From Taenia hydatigena (Eukaryota > Platyhelminthes > Cestoda > Cyclophyllidea > Taeniidae), in assembly GCA_036345935.2 (NCBI GenBank), contig JADWOT020000607.1, positions 17,822 to 81,821 on the forward strand: DNA of 64,000 nucleotides, given 5' to 3'. Made by a program: the position numbers and the translations under genes. The notes beneath the pieces are model-generated. The model made no database searches. It was given only the letters and a program-made list of their open reading frames with translations, and was not told the DNA's origin. Below, piece by piece: positions 50,887 through 62,530 of this stretch (the stretch's first letter is position 1; every line of letters begins with the position of its first letter).

Positions 50887-52068
50887 ATGTCCACTCAATG
50901 CAGTATCCTCCTGTTCTCCATCACTCTTCTAGCAATTGTCAACAGAGCAGTGGACGGTAAGATGCTTTTTACTACTTGACTCTAATCAGGCTCCACGTAT
51001 TCACATGGGATGTTTCATTCCATTCGCCTGTATTCAGCAGATTTGGAGTATCCCATGTTCCATCTTATTTACAGACCTCTGTGTGTCCACATCACACAAG
51101 GTGTTTGTGAATGCAATGACAGATGGTAGCAGTATTGTAATCTGCCAGATATTCATGCCAAGCACTAACCACTGCCAAGCTAGCAAGTGAGAACATGATG
51201 CGCGATATCATATCGGAGGGTGACATGTCTCTTCACATGAGGAGGGAATAAAGCCACAGGTATACCTGTATTGCATTCCATTTCATTCTTTAGCGTATTG
51301 TGCAAAAGTGTGTGGGTAGGTGGACTGCAAATACCAATCATTGGGCCGAGTCGCATGAGACATCCGCCTTTACTTGAGCCTCCCATTGCAACACACACTC
51401 ATGCCGGAAGCTAACACTCACTGACGCTTGTCCGCACTGGAATGTTCACGTTAATTGCCTCACGTAAAAGGCAAATGAGCTAAATTTTACCTGCTCACTA
51501 CTACCATTACCGTCAGTTTGGTATCTGAAAATGTTTTGCAGTCTCCTTCCTCATTGCACTAAAACGCCCGAAACAACTGTACCAAAAACAGCGTTTCTTG
51601 TTTTATGGATGCGGAAGTGATACCGTTTTTCCGGCTTCCAAATAACTTCACGTGGAGTCACGTAGGCGCCCACGAAACCACCTTACGTTGGGATGTCCAG
51701 ATTTGGGTGAACACTTTGCCGACCAAATTAAAATTACTGCGTCACCTGAAGGCATCTCAATCAAGAATGAGACCGTAGATTATTCACGTGGAGAAGTAAC
51801 TCCGATCGGGTTGGAAGCCAATTGGACATACGAGGTGACTGTTGAGGCAATTAAGGATGGCAGAAGTGTTAAGCATTACTTCGATGAAGTCAAAACACTT
51901 CCCAGTGTTGAGGCAGAATTCGAGCAAACAATGCACACCTCCACACCGAGGAATTATGTGTCTACTTACATAGGAGTGGAAGAAAGTGTTGCCACAACCA
52001 GTGGGTCTGCCTCAACCTCCGCAATCTCTTGGCCCGCATTAGTCTACATGGCTGTGGTGCTTGCTTGA
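50887..52068 (+). pseudogene. EG95/TSOL18-like FnIII antigen, frame-shifted copy with intact tail
   Basis: Leader exon 50887-50956 (MSTQCSILLFSITLLAIVNR, phase 1, GTAAGA donor), 661-bp intron, FnIII exon from 51618. One A is missing at about 51699 compared with the inverted paralogue, so the frame leaves the domain just after LRWDVQ and stops near 51779. Downstream of the deletion the original frame is open to TGA 52066-52068 and still encodes NWTYEVTVEAIKDG, TTSGSASTSAIS and the hydrophobic end WPALVYMAVVLA, which resembles the family's membrane/GPI-type tail. It therefore has the tail the other copy lacks, but a broken domain. Promoter, leader and splice sites are intact, so it may be transcribed. 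A single-base sequencing or assembly error would make it a functional gene. Confidence 0.7.
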
Positions 52069-52509
52069 GCTCTATCGTAAGTCAGTGAGGATTAGCATCA
52101 GTTGCAGCTACATACAAACTCACGCCTGATAACTTGCTCTCGTCAAGTCTTGCTTTTCCCCATAGGTTCTTTCAATGCAGAAAATGCATCGGTACCATTC
52201 GATCGTGCTTGTTTGCCATCACCGTGTCATTCCATATTGCTGTTAATGGAAAATCTGAACCATGATGCGCTTACTTGTCCCTTCATTCTATGAGTCTTCC
52301 TCTTGCATTGGTTAAATGCAGATCACAATGGGAGGTGAAGCAGGGCGAAACCCTTATGCTTCACGTTGTCACATCTTTAATTGTTCTACCTTCCTCCTGC
52401 AAATGTGGTCTAAAATCAAATTGAAGGATCTGGCCTGCTGAATCGACAAGTGTCGTATCTGATCTAAATGCATGATCGTGGGGCATGGTGGGTGAATCTT
52501 AAAGTTCAC
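52069..52509. other. 3' flank of the plus-strand EG95-like copy
   Basis: About 85% similar to the inverted 36.0-36.48 kb. No polyadenylation signal close to the stop was found. No other gene seen. Confidence 0.4.
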
Positions 52510-54830
52510 TTACACTAGTGGAATTCGTGGATGGGTCCATCCAGACACACTTGTCATGCCCACGTCTAAGGCCCATTAAAAGCAGAGAAATTTGCCGCAC
52601 CAACATGATATCAGCTGTATGTGCTTGCTCTAGACGCACTTCATTCGAGTATCACGCTACTATACTTTCAATGTGTCACCTTCAGCAGCACGAGCATATT
52701 CGTCATATATGTGTGCATTTCAATCCCTAACAACCAAAACCATCTGTTTAACATTGCAGTCGATATTATCCATGGTATCACAATTCACGGTAGGGCTTGT
52801 ACTTGTATCCTTTCAATCTCAACTTGGCGCGATATTTCCGAATTGTTGTGCGAATTCTAATCATGCTCCTCTACTTTTGTTTCTGCACACTTATTTCCTA
52901 GCAAAATTAGGCTTGTGCCTGATTGCTGAGAAAGATTTGATGCCCTCTATAATTACTCAACTCCTACTAGTTTAAATATCCGGCTAAACTAGTCATCGTT
53001 TTAGGCATTAAAATAGTTGAAGAATGGCAAGACTGGCAAGCGGGTTTGATGAAGGACCTTCATTACATTGATTAGCAGAGAGAAATACCACAACACCACC
53101 TTGCTGGAGTTACGGAGACGAAGAAACGTGTGCGTGCGTAGCAGCAGAGTGGTTAGTGGGAGGTGGCATAGACAGAGCACTTGGTTGACTCTGACCCTAT
53201 GCTGAGTATTAACACACAACACACATCTCGATGTGATGCCAACCAATCGGGAGAGTTGTGCAAGGGTGCCAGACACCAGAGTTTACTGCGATGCTCTTTG
53301 CAGGAACGCGGACACTGCACAATTTTACCATGCCGTCAAGCATGGCTAGAATGTAAGACTTGAGATTCATCAGGTGGCATCCATACTTCTGAACTAGATG
53401 ATAGTGTATGAGATTAACATGACTTTCGCGCATACCTAGTTGTTGGCTCGTATTCCTTCACCCCAACCCTAATCAAACAGTTGCATTTTACCTTCCTCAC
53501 TAAATCATTGTCTCCTGCGTACCTTAGAAATGAGGACCTAAAGTGCCATTTGCTCGCGTCTCTGTTTTTATCCCTGGGACGTTATTTTACCATCCAGTAA
53601 CAAGGACGCATTAAAAAGTGTAACTAATCAACTCGAATTTCGCACCACCCTATTATGGAAAGCATAGTTTCGGGAGCTCCTACAATAGCAATAATAATAA
53701 TCTTTTGGTGCAGAATTCAGGCTGTTGCGAAACGCGTATCATGGCGATAAGTTGGTGACCTGGTCTTCCCTGGGTCAGTGGGATGGTGACGAAGATAAAA
53801 TTAAAAAGTGATAACTGAAGGTTGAACATATGAGAAAGACAAATTGAACTTATGGAACATTGTCTAGCCTTGATCAACGGATGCTACTTGTTGAGTCCCA
53901 AGTACTAAAGTCTGCTACCCTAAAACGCCTTACTCTATTTTACGTTAAAGAAGCATCCAATAAGGCAGCAACATTTTAGAAAACTGTGGAGCTTGACATC
54001 CAGCACAATCTCGCCAGATTGGTCAGCATCAAATAATTGTTTGTGCTGAGTGTGTTAGTGATCAATGCGGGGTCAAGGCCAGCGAAATGCGTGAGGCTGT
54101 GAAGCTTTCTCTCAATCGCCACCTCTTATTGGCTTCTCTGCTGCCATGCGGTCACCCACGCACGCACGCACTCAAGATTCACAGACGTTTTTTAGTGCCG
54201 CTAACTGTCAACCAATCCGGCAAAAGAGGCGAAATTACTTTTCATTCTTCGTCAAAATCGATCAGCTCCAATTGCAATGCTTACTATGATGCTTGTCGGA
54301 GCAAATAATTCTGCTTCGCTTTCATCGACGTCTTGTTGAATGTGGATTCTATTGCCGTCCATTTACTTCTAAACAGGCTTGTGATTGCATTTTAGTGGAG
54401 CGATTTGTCCATGTCGTTTTGTTTGAAGCCACAAAGCAGTGTCGCTTAGCGAAGTGAATCATCTCTGATCCACTGCAGATTAGATGCTCAACTAGTTAGT
54501 TAACCGCCTTAGAGTCGAACAATTCCGAAGTGTTATGCATAGCATTTGACTTGCAGAATTATTAATCATGTAAATCCATTTATTTGAAGTACGTAGATGC
54601 GCATTTACCGTCACTATATGAGTAAGCACACTACGGTAAATTGAAGGAGCATGTTCCAAGTTCATACGAGTTTGAAAATACTGTACTCAGTCTGAAACGA
54701 ACGAATGAGCTGATTACAACTACAGACTCTGTTGCGCATGTTGTCACAATGAAAAACACTTGCTGATGTGTCGTTGAGGCCTGAAGTCTATCCACCACTT
54801 ATCACCATCCATGCTGATCAGTACACATTT
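52510..54830 (+). repeat. B block, copy 4
   Basis: Inverted counterpart of 32.75-35.3 kb and partly direct counterpart of 9.7-13.7 kb, with internal rearrangement: a B-like piece at 53.0-53.9 kb lies in the opposite order. No intact gene recognised. Confidence 0.65.
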
Positions 54831-56520
54831 CATGCCTACTTCCAGTCGTTCTAGATGATGCCTCGGTCTACATAGAATCGCGCCTATCAACTAGCTTTTA
54901 AGTCAAATCAATTAATGCCGAATCGTGGTTAACGATAATGCGTCCAAAGCAGAAGCGTGCAACGCTTTAGGAAATGACAGTAAGTGTGGCTAAAATAAGT
55001 CTCATCAGTTCAACAGGACAGTTACATCTTTCACATAATCTGCTAGAACCCTTTTTGTATTTCTTTTGCTAACAGAGTGCCATTGTGCAATGTCGAACCC
55101 ACGCATCATGCGTCACCTCACCTGTCGTGGTAAAGGTGATAACAGTCTTATAAGCTGTAAAGTATGACTGGAGCACCTGTAGCCATCTTCACCACCGAAA
55201 GGCGTTGATCACGAAATTCGATATCATAATTGCTTGCACATCAGAACGCATTTTGGTCCATTTGGCACTAGTAATGCATAAAATTGTAGGGATAGTTGGT
55301 AATAAGAGTCCGCAATATCTTATACGCTCACAATGGCGAAATTTGCAGATTGAAGTGTCACCGTTGACAAATTGAAAGGCGGCGCACAATACTCATTGAC
55401 TGCGCCTGCACATGCCAATGGCACGTCTAGAATAATCTACACCAGATTCATTGTGTTACTGGCCGTAGATAAGCCAGCAAGTACGACCATGATGCCTAGC
55501 TCCATATCTAGTGATGAAATGTGCAGACTGAAGTAAATGTCAGAATCACACCTTAATGTCTTTCCTCCTACTTCTCTTGGGATTAAGCACATGGCTGCGG
55601 TGGTCGTTAGTGTGATGAAATAAAGCAGTAGTGCGGCTTTATCTTGCCATTCCCAGTCCCTATCGAAGGGACCGATGGAACTTGGTGCAGTGCAACGTGA
55701 CGCGATGTTTGCCTCATCCGGTTCTGTTTGCAGTACCAAATTAATTTTGCACAGTCAGACAGAATTTTATTGGGTTTGGGTTGCAACATGATTCTAAACT
55801 AACCGCGGCTTGAGGTTTTGCCTTACTGGATGGTTTGTGCCAATAAATGAAAATTGAATTAGCAAGAACTTGCTTGCAACTTACGATTTCCATTGAGGCA
55901 TTTGCGCTTCATACCAGCTCTTCCGAACAATTCGTGCTATGCATTGGCAAGGCAGAGGTATCCAGGAAGGCACCTCGAACTCATATTGTAATGCAGGCGT
56001 CACAACGAAAGGTACACCTACAGGAATGGCACGAATGCATGTGATCTTACACTGTCTCCTACGTTGAACATTCTACACAGCATTCTGCACAGCAAAGTCG
56101 TGCCTCTGAGACCTTTCCAATGGACTGCTGAGTGTTACGAAAAGGATAAAATTTGGAGCACTTTATGTGCGATTGCGAAATAGTGGGGAGGAGCGGAGCA
56201 CATTGGATGTAATCCTATGCAGGAGGCGCACACTCTCAAATGTGTGTCACAGTGAAGTGGCTAAGAAGTGAGTCAATTGGCACAAAACACAAACAGCACG
56301 CATTGTGACCCGTGCTCCTTCAAAAGTTTGAATGAATGTGTTAGTGTCACATCTTTCCAATCCTAAGCATCGTTCAGCGGCGGGCAAATCAAAAATCCGT
56401 TGCCATCAAAATTCCACAGAATCTGCATCATTGCTACAGGCTTCGAAAATAGTCACCAATATTTGAGAAACACCTATTCTTTACATGCTTCCGCCCCATA
56501 GGACTTCGAATTCACGCGTC
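54831..56520 (+). repeat. C block, copy 2
   Basis: Collinear with 42760-44440. Contains the second copy of the broken FnIII exon (55081-55445): KLKGGAQYSLT and PAHANGTSRIIYT are preserved, but the Trp codon is TGA and the splice donor is lost (CAG followed by ATTC). The frame then continues into FIVLLAVDKPASTTMMPSS, a Ser/Thr-rich hydrophobic stretch resembling a tail. Confidence 0.65.
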
Positions 56521-57960
56521 TCAAGGCGTTCGCTTGCACCCTCTTTTTAAACTGACGGTCCAAATTGATATTTAATTGAAATTTCAAGCAAGATACAGTT
56601 TTACATGTGAATTTATATAGCAATGCTTGATTTTTAGCTCACCTCGTCACAGTGAATGAGGTGTGGTTTAAACTGATTTTGAAAGCCTGTCTCAACCTCT
56701 CCCGATTCCCATGTAATGCAAGAGCTACAATCACCACCGCTTACGATCCTTAGCAAAATTAATGTCTAAGTTTATCACAATTTCCACCTAACTTTACAGT
56801 CATGCTACACTCCTGTGGGATGTCTTACCAGAGGACCTAAATGAGCCAAATTGTTCAGAAAATAAACTGTGCAGTAAGGCTTCCTCTTCTCCAAAGCTGG
56901 GGTTAGGCAGCATTGCCAACCTCGTCCAAACGTTTCTTAAAATTTGTCAACAAAATAATCTAGGAAGTCCAGGCAAAGTTGCTTAAACAACAGGTGTATC
57001 TGATTTGCTATGCAGTCAGTTGTTAGCTTGCTGTGGTGCCTCGAATAACCCATTAAGATGCAATAAAATAACGAAATACAGACTGAACTTTGCGCGGAAC
57101 TCTAATTCGGATGGTGGAAGTAAGCAAAATGCTAGCATTTCCACCTGTGTGAGAGAGCTAGCCATCATGATTTGATTGCCTGATTTCATTTATTTCACTT
57201 GAGTGAGATGATGCATTGCCTGCTTCGCAAGCCAGTGCGCAAAATGAAAGCAGGAAGGTGTAGATAAAGTCAATGGACCATTCACATGCTAGAAATCCTC
57301 TGTTATAGAGATGGTCATTAAAAGCTAAGCCTCAACTGTGGATTGAAGGCATGAGAAGTGATGAGGTGATGTCGCAATGAGGGCCATTGGCATGCGATCC
57401 GCCGCATAACCACTAAGCGTGCTGCTATGCTCAAACGATCTGACACAGGAAAACACCGCCATCACATGCCAGAGATGGGGTGAAGTTAAGATTTTCCAAA
57501 TTATTCATTGCTACATACTTCAGCTAAAGGGCTTATGCAGAAATGCCGATTGGAAGTGAGAACGCACAGGTGGGTGTCACAGGAGAGGTTCACACTTCCA
57601 TGGAATTAGACATCGCACAATAGCTGCACTTATCGTAGAATCTCCTCCACAAATTGCCTGTCACGATGCATACAGTGCAGAATGACTAACTCGACCTCTT
57701 CTGTAGCAAATCAAGTTATGTGTGTGCAAAGTAGCTCAAAACAGAGGAGCTGAGTTGCCTCTCATTTGAGTGCACTACATGACTTTGCCACTCCACCCGT
57801 CTTACACTGCAAATTTTGACCGGTTTTTTGCATTACACTGCAAGTACTTTATGACAAATGCTTTTGACAAAATAAAGTAGATAAAGTTGACACGAGGTTG
57901 CGCAGCTAACCATCAAACCTTGTCGAAATTCGTCTAAGTACAATGAAAAAGCACCCAAAT
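56521..57960 (-). repeat. A block, copy 5 (partial, inverted)
   Basis: Matches the 3' half of A copy 1 inverted (up to about position 8230 there), then joins D at about 58.0 kb. Shows that A-to-D is a natural junction in the block order. Confidence 0.7.
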
Positions 57961-58039
57961 CGAAAGAAACTGCTCTAATTAGCAATCTACTTTACTAAGT
58001 GCCTCGTCTTTGTCTGCTTAATGTTCAGAATTTCCTTGG

Positions 58040-60230
58040 GTCTATCATAGTCGCAGGAATGGCAACTATGAGAATTGTTGAAGAAACAACGAAATATCTA
58101 GCCACGAAGCTCACCTCTGCTTACTTGGTGTAAGCAAGAGATAAACGAATACACCAGATTAATTTTATACGCAAACCACACCAGATCACACTATGAGGCT
58201 TCTGCAGTGAATAAGGTCGCCAGCGTAAGTTGCAATGGTGCGTGGTCCTTCACAAAGCAACGAAGCTCAGCTATTTTACAATTTAAAAAACAAAATCGTG
58301 GCAATGATTTACTTTAAGATGTATGCAGTTCCATGCATGCATGTAAGATCCAGTTACAGTATGTCTTGCATCACCTTGCATCAAAGCATTGGACAAAATT
58401 GTAGCTTGTGTCTCCGCCCGTATTTTAATCTGTTAAAGTAAAGTAGGGAAACACACCTCCGTACGCCAACCAATCCACTTTGTCAGAGGGCCGCTCAAAA
58501 GCACTCATGTAATTTAATCTGTGATGCCGAGGCTAAATTAACAATGGCCAACAACATGTGCAACGTCTGGAGAAATATATGTTAAAAAGTTAGTGAGACA
58601 CAAAGCACCTCACGTCAACTCAGATGCTGGAACTCACACTTACCTGAGCGTAGTCCAATCCCACATTCTATGTACTTTATCAAATGCTACATAACAGACG
58701 TGCATAATCCTATCAACTCTAACGCCTAAACCGGTACCGACACCGAAAATAGAATGCTGTTTGATAGTATGTCCTTCATCCTAAGCACCTACGGCCTATC
58801 CACCTAAATTCCAGTCGTTCCCAGAATCGACAAGGAGACAGCACTGGCACAGATAATGTACTAGCAATGAGCAAGTAACATTCAAATTGGCAAATTAAGC
58901 GAATCATCAACGAGTGAGCATTCACTTTGCGCGATGAGTTTTCAATCTAAACTGATGGCCACAATAACTAGATCTTAATATAAAAATGAATATTTTATTT
59001 TATCTACACAAAAACATAAATTGTTTATTTCCAAGAAGCATGTTGACAACAAGGAATCAAATGCAATGGAATCAGTGGAATATCAAAATACGAAAATACC
59101 TTAAGTCTTGAGCAGAAGATTTCAGTGAACACAGAAATAATCACACGATGTGTTGCGAGTAGCAAGCGCAAAGGCAGAAGACTGCCGACACACAAATGAA
59201 TAACCGCAAACAGTGCAGCCTGTATCATACAAAATACGGTGGTGGTTAAATCAGTAAGCGAAAAATTGTAGCACTTTGGACACTTTCTAAACCACTAACA
59301 CTGCAAGCAGCAATGTGACGCGAGTGCGAATTCCACTGATGCATGAAATTGCGCAGGCTAAGTTAAGGCTGTTACGAGTACATCACCCTCTTCATGAGTC
59401 GTTGCCATTGCTAACTGATAACATGAACATCAGCAATTCATGATTGGTGTGCAGAGTCCTCGGTGCTCACCCACTTGAGAGTCAGTGTGCTGCCTCAATA
59501 TCATAATGCTTGTGTTCAAATGCTCGCTGATGCAATTACTTGCTTAACAATCTTCCTATCTTTCCGATGCTCGATAACCTCTCATTTTACCATTAACTCA
59601 ACACACAACTGTGTGCATGCTGAGGAAAGCGAGTGATCTTTCACAGCTAAGCTAAAGCACTTTTAGTGATCAGCGTTGACTGATGATTGTGTGGGAGAGG
59701 ATGGACCTGCTTAGTGGATTGAAGAAGGGTGTGGTGTTGACCGCATTGCTCTGTGGTGTAGTTTTGGTGATTCTCCCGCCCCTATTCAAACAAATGCAAT
59801 TCAACCTGCGCACTGCACTAATGCGCAGATAACCTCCAGTGGCATCCTTACTGGACAACTGTTGTGTGTGGAAAACAGTACCAATGCAAAGGGCAGGAGT
59901 CGCACCTGTGTGAGACATTCTATGGATTCATAATCCCATGCATAAACACTTGGAGCGTTCAAGTCCTTCCCTTCAGTTGAGAAATTGACATCTGTCTAAG
60001 AATTACACCGCATAGATCGAGATGTGCATCTCACTAAATCGCTTTAGCCGTGAGAATATAATACGTCTCGACATTTTCCAAAGGGAAACAATCTTCTTAC
60101 GAAAGCCTTGCTTCCGCTAGCTCCTTAAGTGTTTCGATTGCGTTCATTGGTAATATGCAAATTGGTATTCAACGCTGGCCGACCTCCTGCGCTTATCTGG
60201 GTTCTCCTACTGTTCTCCGCATTCTCAATC
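58040..60230 (+). repeat. D block, copy 2
   Basis: Collinear with 16750-18950. Includes an FnIII remnant (about 58480-58610), the shortened minus-strand frame (59025-59228) and a transmembrane-tail exon (59701-59832). Confidence 0.7.
59701..59832 (+). pseudogene. Transmembrane-tail exon candidate
   Basis: A 43-codon frame MDLLSGLKKGVVLTALLC then GVVLVILPPLFKQMQ, ending RTALMRR and TAA. One membrane span with a basic start and a basic cytoplasmic-type end. Homologous to 18431-18559 and, more distantly, to 60543-60683 and 22609-22869. Upstream in-frame sequence (VWER) is open, so it could be a terminal exon of an FnIII gene, but no intact partner exon is found in this block. Confidence 0.35.
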
Positions 60231-60542
60231 ACCATTTTGTCGTACTTTTGGCAATTCACTCACTTTTGAGTCAACAACACCACTTTCCCAAATCTAGTTC
60301 TGTTTGCTATCCCCTTGTGGCTCGAATTGAAGGCCTCGTGGGTTACTTCATTAGCGTGAGGTTCGTCTCACAATCAGCGTTGTGATTAGCTCTGCTAATA
60401 ATGTTGTTATTTTACTCACTCCTCATGCCTTAAAATTGTAGTGCCAACTGCAGTTAGGGTTGTTAAGATGCTGTGGAAAACACTCGGTTGTAGGCAGGCA
60501 AGCTGAAATAATTCTCATGCGAAGTACTGGTTGATGATACTG

Positions 60543-60683
60543 GGTGGGAGAATCGACCCGCTTAGTAGACAGAAGAAGGCTTTGGTTGTCATCGCACAGC
60601 CCACCACCACAGTTGTGGTGATTTTCTTACTGCTAAGCTCATACCAGCACTCCCACCAGCGCGTTGTGCGAGTGCGTAGGTGA
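60543..60683 (+). pseudogene. Tail-type exon with membrane span
   Basis: Open for 46 codons: IDPLSRQKKALVVIAQ then TTTVVVIFLLLSSYQH, ending VRVRR and TGA. Aligns with 59701-59832 (MDLLSGLKKGVVLTA). The other E copies carry a two-base deletion (23.1 kb) and a 45-bp deletion (20.25 kb). Confidence 0.3.
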
Positions 60684-60878
60684 CCTCTGGTGGCATTCCC
60701 AGTGAATACCCTTTGCATATGGAAAACAAAAACAATGGGGCGAGCAGAAATTAATTGCGTTAGGATGTGTGTGTAATCACAGATCTATGCACAGTTCCAT
60801 TCAATTTCGACATTAATCCTTGCCTAATAAGGTGAACACATAGGATGAGGTGATAGTTGTTACTGCGTACCACACAAA

Positions 60879-61076
60879 ATGAATTTAGTCGTGGAAATCT
60901 ATTCTCTGCAAACGGTGTCATCTATTGTACTTCGGGCTCAGCTTAACATCGTTTATTGGGACGTAATTGGTTTGAATATGCTGCCAAAGTTGATGGTGTG
61001 GCTGCAATTGGTGCGCCAGTATTTCTCATGTCGCCTAAATCTTATTTCATTTGACTTATTGCCACTGGTTAATTGA
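60879..61076 (+). pseudogene. FnIII-like N-terminal half, third copy
   Basis: Open for 65 codons from MNLVVEIYSL, with AQLNIVYWDVIGLNMLPKL. The WDV and following spacing match strand B to C of the EG95-type domain (LRWDVQDLG in the 51.6-kb copy). Copies at 19975 (-) and 23397 (+) keep the frame to about the same point. It ends at TGA after PLVN, before strands E-G. Confidence 0.3.
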
Positions 61077-61121
61077 GGTCACAATCAGTTTGGTGTTCGT
61101 TCCTTCCTTCTGCGAGAAAGC

Positions 61122-61343
61122 AGCAGTCACACAGATGTGGGCGGAGTGAATGTCCACTGCCTTACTTGGGCACCCATCACACTTCGTGATGCTGAGGCTC
61201 AATTAACCATGGTTAACAACATCTGCAATGTGTGGGAGCTATATGTTAAGAAGTTAATGCCTCTTGTGTCCAAGTTAGAAGTTTTAGTTTTCAGCTATGG
61301 ACAAGATGGTCCATTCGCCTCTGTCTACGAGGTTAAATTGTAG
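61122..61343 (+). pseudogene. FnIII exon, open to its stop
   Basis: The frame reads VGGVNVHCLTWAPITL (strand B and Trp), NVWELYVKKLMPLVSKLEV (C, E-F), VLVFSYGQDGPFASVYEVKL (F-G) then TAG. The FnIII pattern is complete and undisturbed, unlike its relatives at 19.6, 17.2 and 58.5 kb. The start of the exon is unclear: GCAG sites lie just upstream, but no leader exon with a matching phase was found nearby. A hydrophobic frame (MLKLFAGATFALILGL) follows at 61353. It may be part of a live gene whose other exons I cannot place. Confidence 0.45.
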
Positions 61344-61350
61344 GTTTCTG

Positions 61351-62479
61351 TCATGCTGAAATTGTTCGCAGGTGCAACATTTGCACTCATTCTTGGGCTG
61401 GATGTCGAACTTGTTACCGCAAGAATTTCGTAACAGTTCTGGTTAGCTTTGTGACTAAATGTTTTGCGAGATTTGCACTAGCGAGTTTAAACTATGCCGC
61501 ACGATTTGCCTTTTCATTCCTTGGTGCTAATCCGCTTCATTTTAGTAAAACCCAGTTTCTCGAGAAGTGTATCATATCTTGTTGGTAGACTTTATTTGGA
61601 TATTTCTGTGTTTTTTACAAAAGGATTAGCACCTCCAGTGTTTGATGCACATTGGTTGCGCAAAGTGTTTTGATTTCGAAAACATGGCATTCAATTTGTG
61701 ACACCGAATCTCTATGAATGTAAAGACTGTGCAGAGATGAAACGATGTAATGTAGGTTCGACTGCCACTTGATTTGCCATAGCGCTCTCGACGGCACTTG
61801 ATGAGTGGCAGCTCAGTTCAACTTCTAGCAAATTATTTGATCATCCGTGGAACACGCAATCGTCTCATCTGCTCAGCAGAGCCTACCCACTCTGAAGGCG
61901 AAACTCCATGGTTCACACGCCCTTCGCCTCTATATGCTGGGCTCCTCTTAGCCTCATGAGGGACACCTGGTCTCCGAACTCAGCCTGTACGAGTTCAGCT
62001 TTTGTGAACAACGCAACAGTGACTGCTAATCAGCTTGATGCTGAATTGAGCGGACAGTCGGAATAAAGTGGAATTAAACACCTATTTTGCCTTTATTGCT
62101 GTACGTCCCACCAAAATCACCATCCTTACTTCTCAAGTGTTGTATAGCCAAACCCATTGAAGTGACTCGAGACTGTCTGCATTGCGAGCCAGCTTTATTT
62201 AATGCTACAGCCACAGTGGCTTTGATTTGAAGCTGTCACGCAGCCTATGATAGCAGTGCGATCGCACCTAATTTGAATGTAAAGCATAACTCTTGATTTG
62301 TTATACCAGTTTCTCTCAGCCACAAGAAGCTAGTGATTTCAGTCAAATGTTTTATTCTAGTATCCAATTGGGGCGTCTTTCATCTACCTCAGTCCTCCTC
62401 ACCTTGGCCCCACAGCACGTGCGCCATTGTTATTTTGTATTTGAATTAGGTCATTTCATAGGCTAGCTCACATTGCCTG
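61351..62479. other. Intergenic, upstream of the 45W-like gene
   Basis: No repeat relation or exon supported. Only the short hydrophobic frame at 61353-61433 noted with the preceding FnIII exon. Confidence 0.4.
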
Positions 62480-62487
62480 TATATAAG
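62480..62487 (+). promoter_or_regulatory. TATA box of the 45W-like gene
   Basis: TATATAAG 51 bp upstream of the ATG, matching the short leader seen in the EG95-like pair (TATA to ATG about 40 bp). Confidence 0.65.
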
Positions 62488-62530
62488 CGACAAGAGTGGG
62501 GTTGTAGTAGCAAATTGGTACTGCAATTCT

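Larger units (their letters stand above)
60231..61350 (+). repeat. E block, copy 3
   Basis: Matches 22.7-23.7 kb (direct) and 19.5-20.6 kb (inverted). It is the best-preserved E copy, with tail-type exon 60543-60683, FnIII-like frame 60879-61076 and FnIII exon 61122-61343. Confidence 0.65.
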
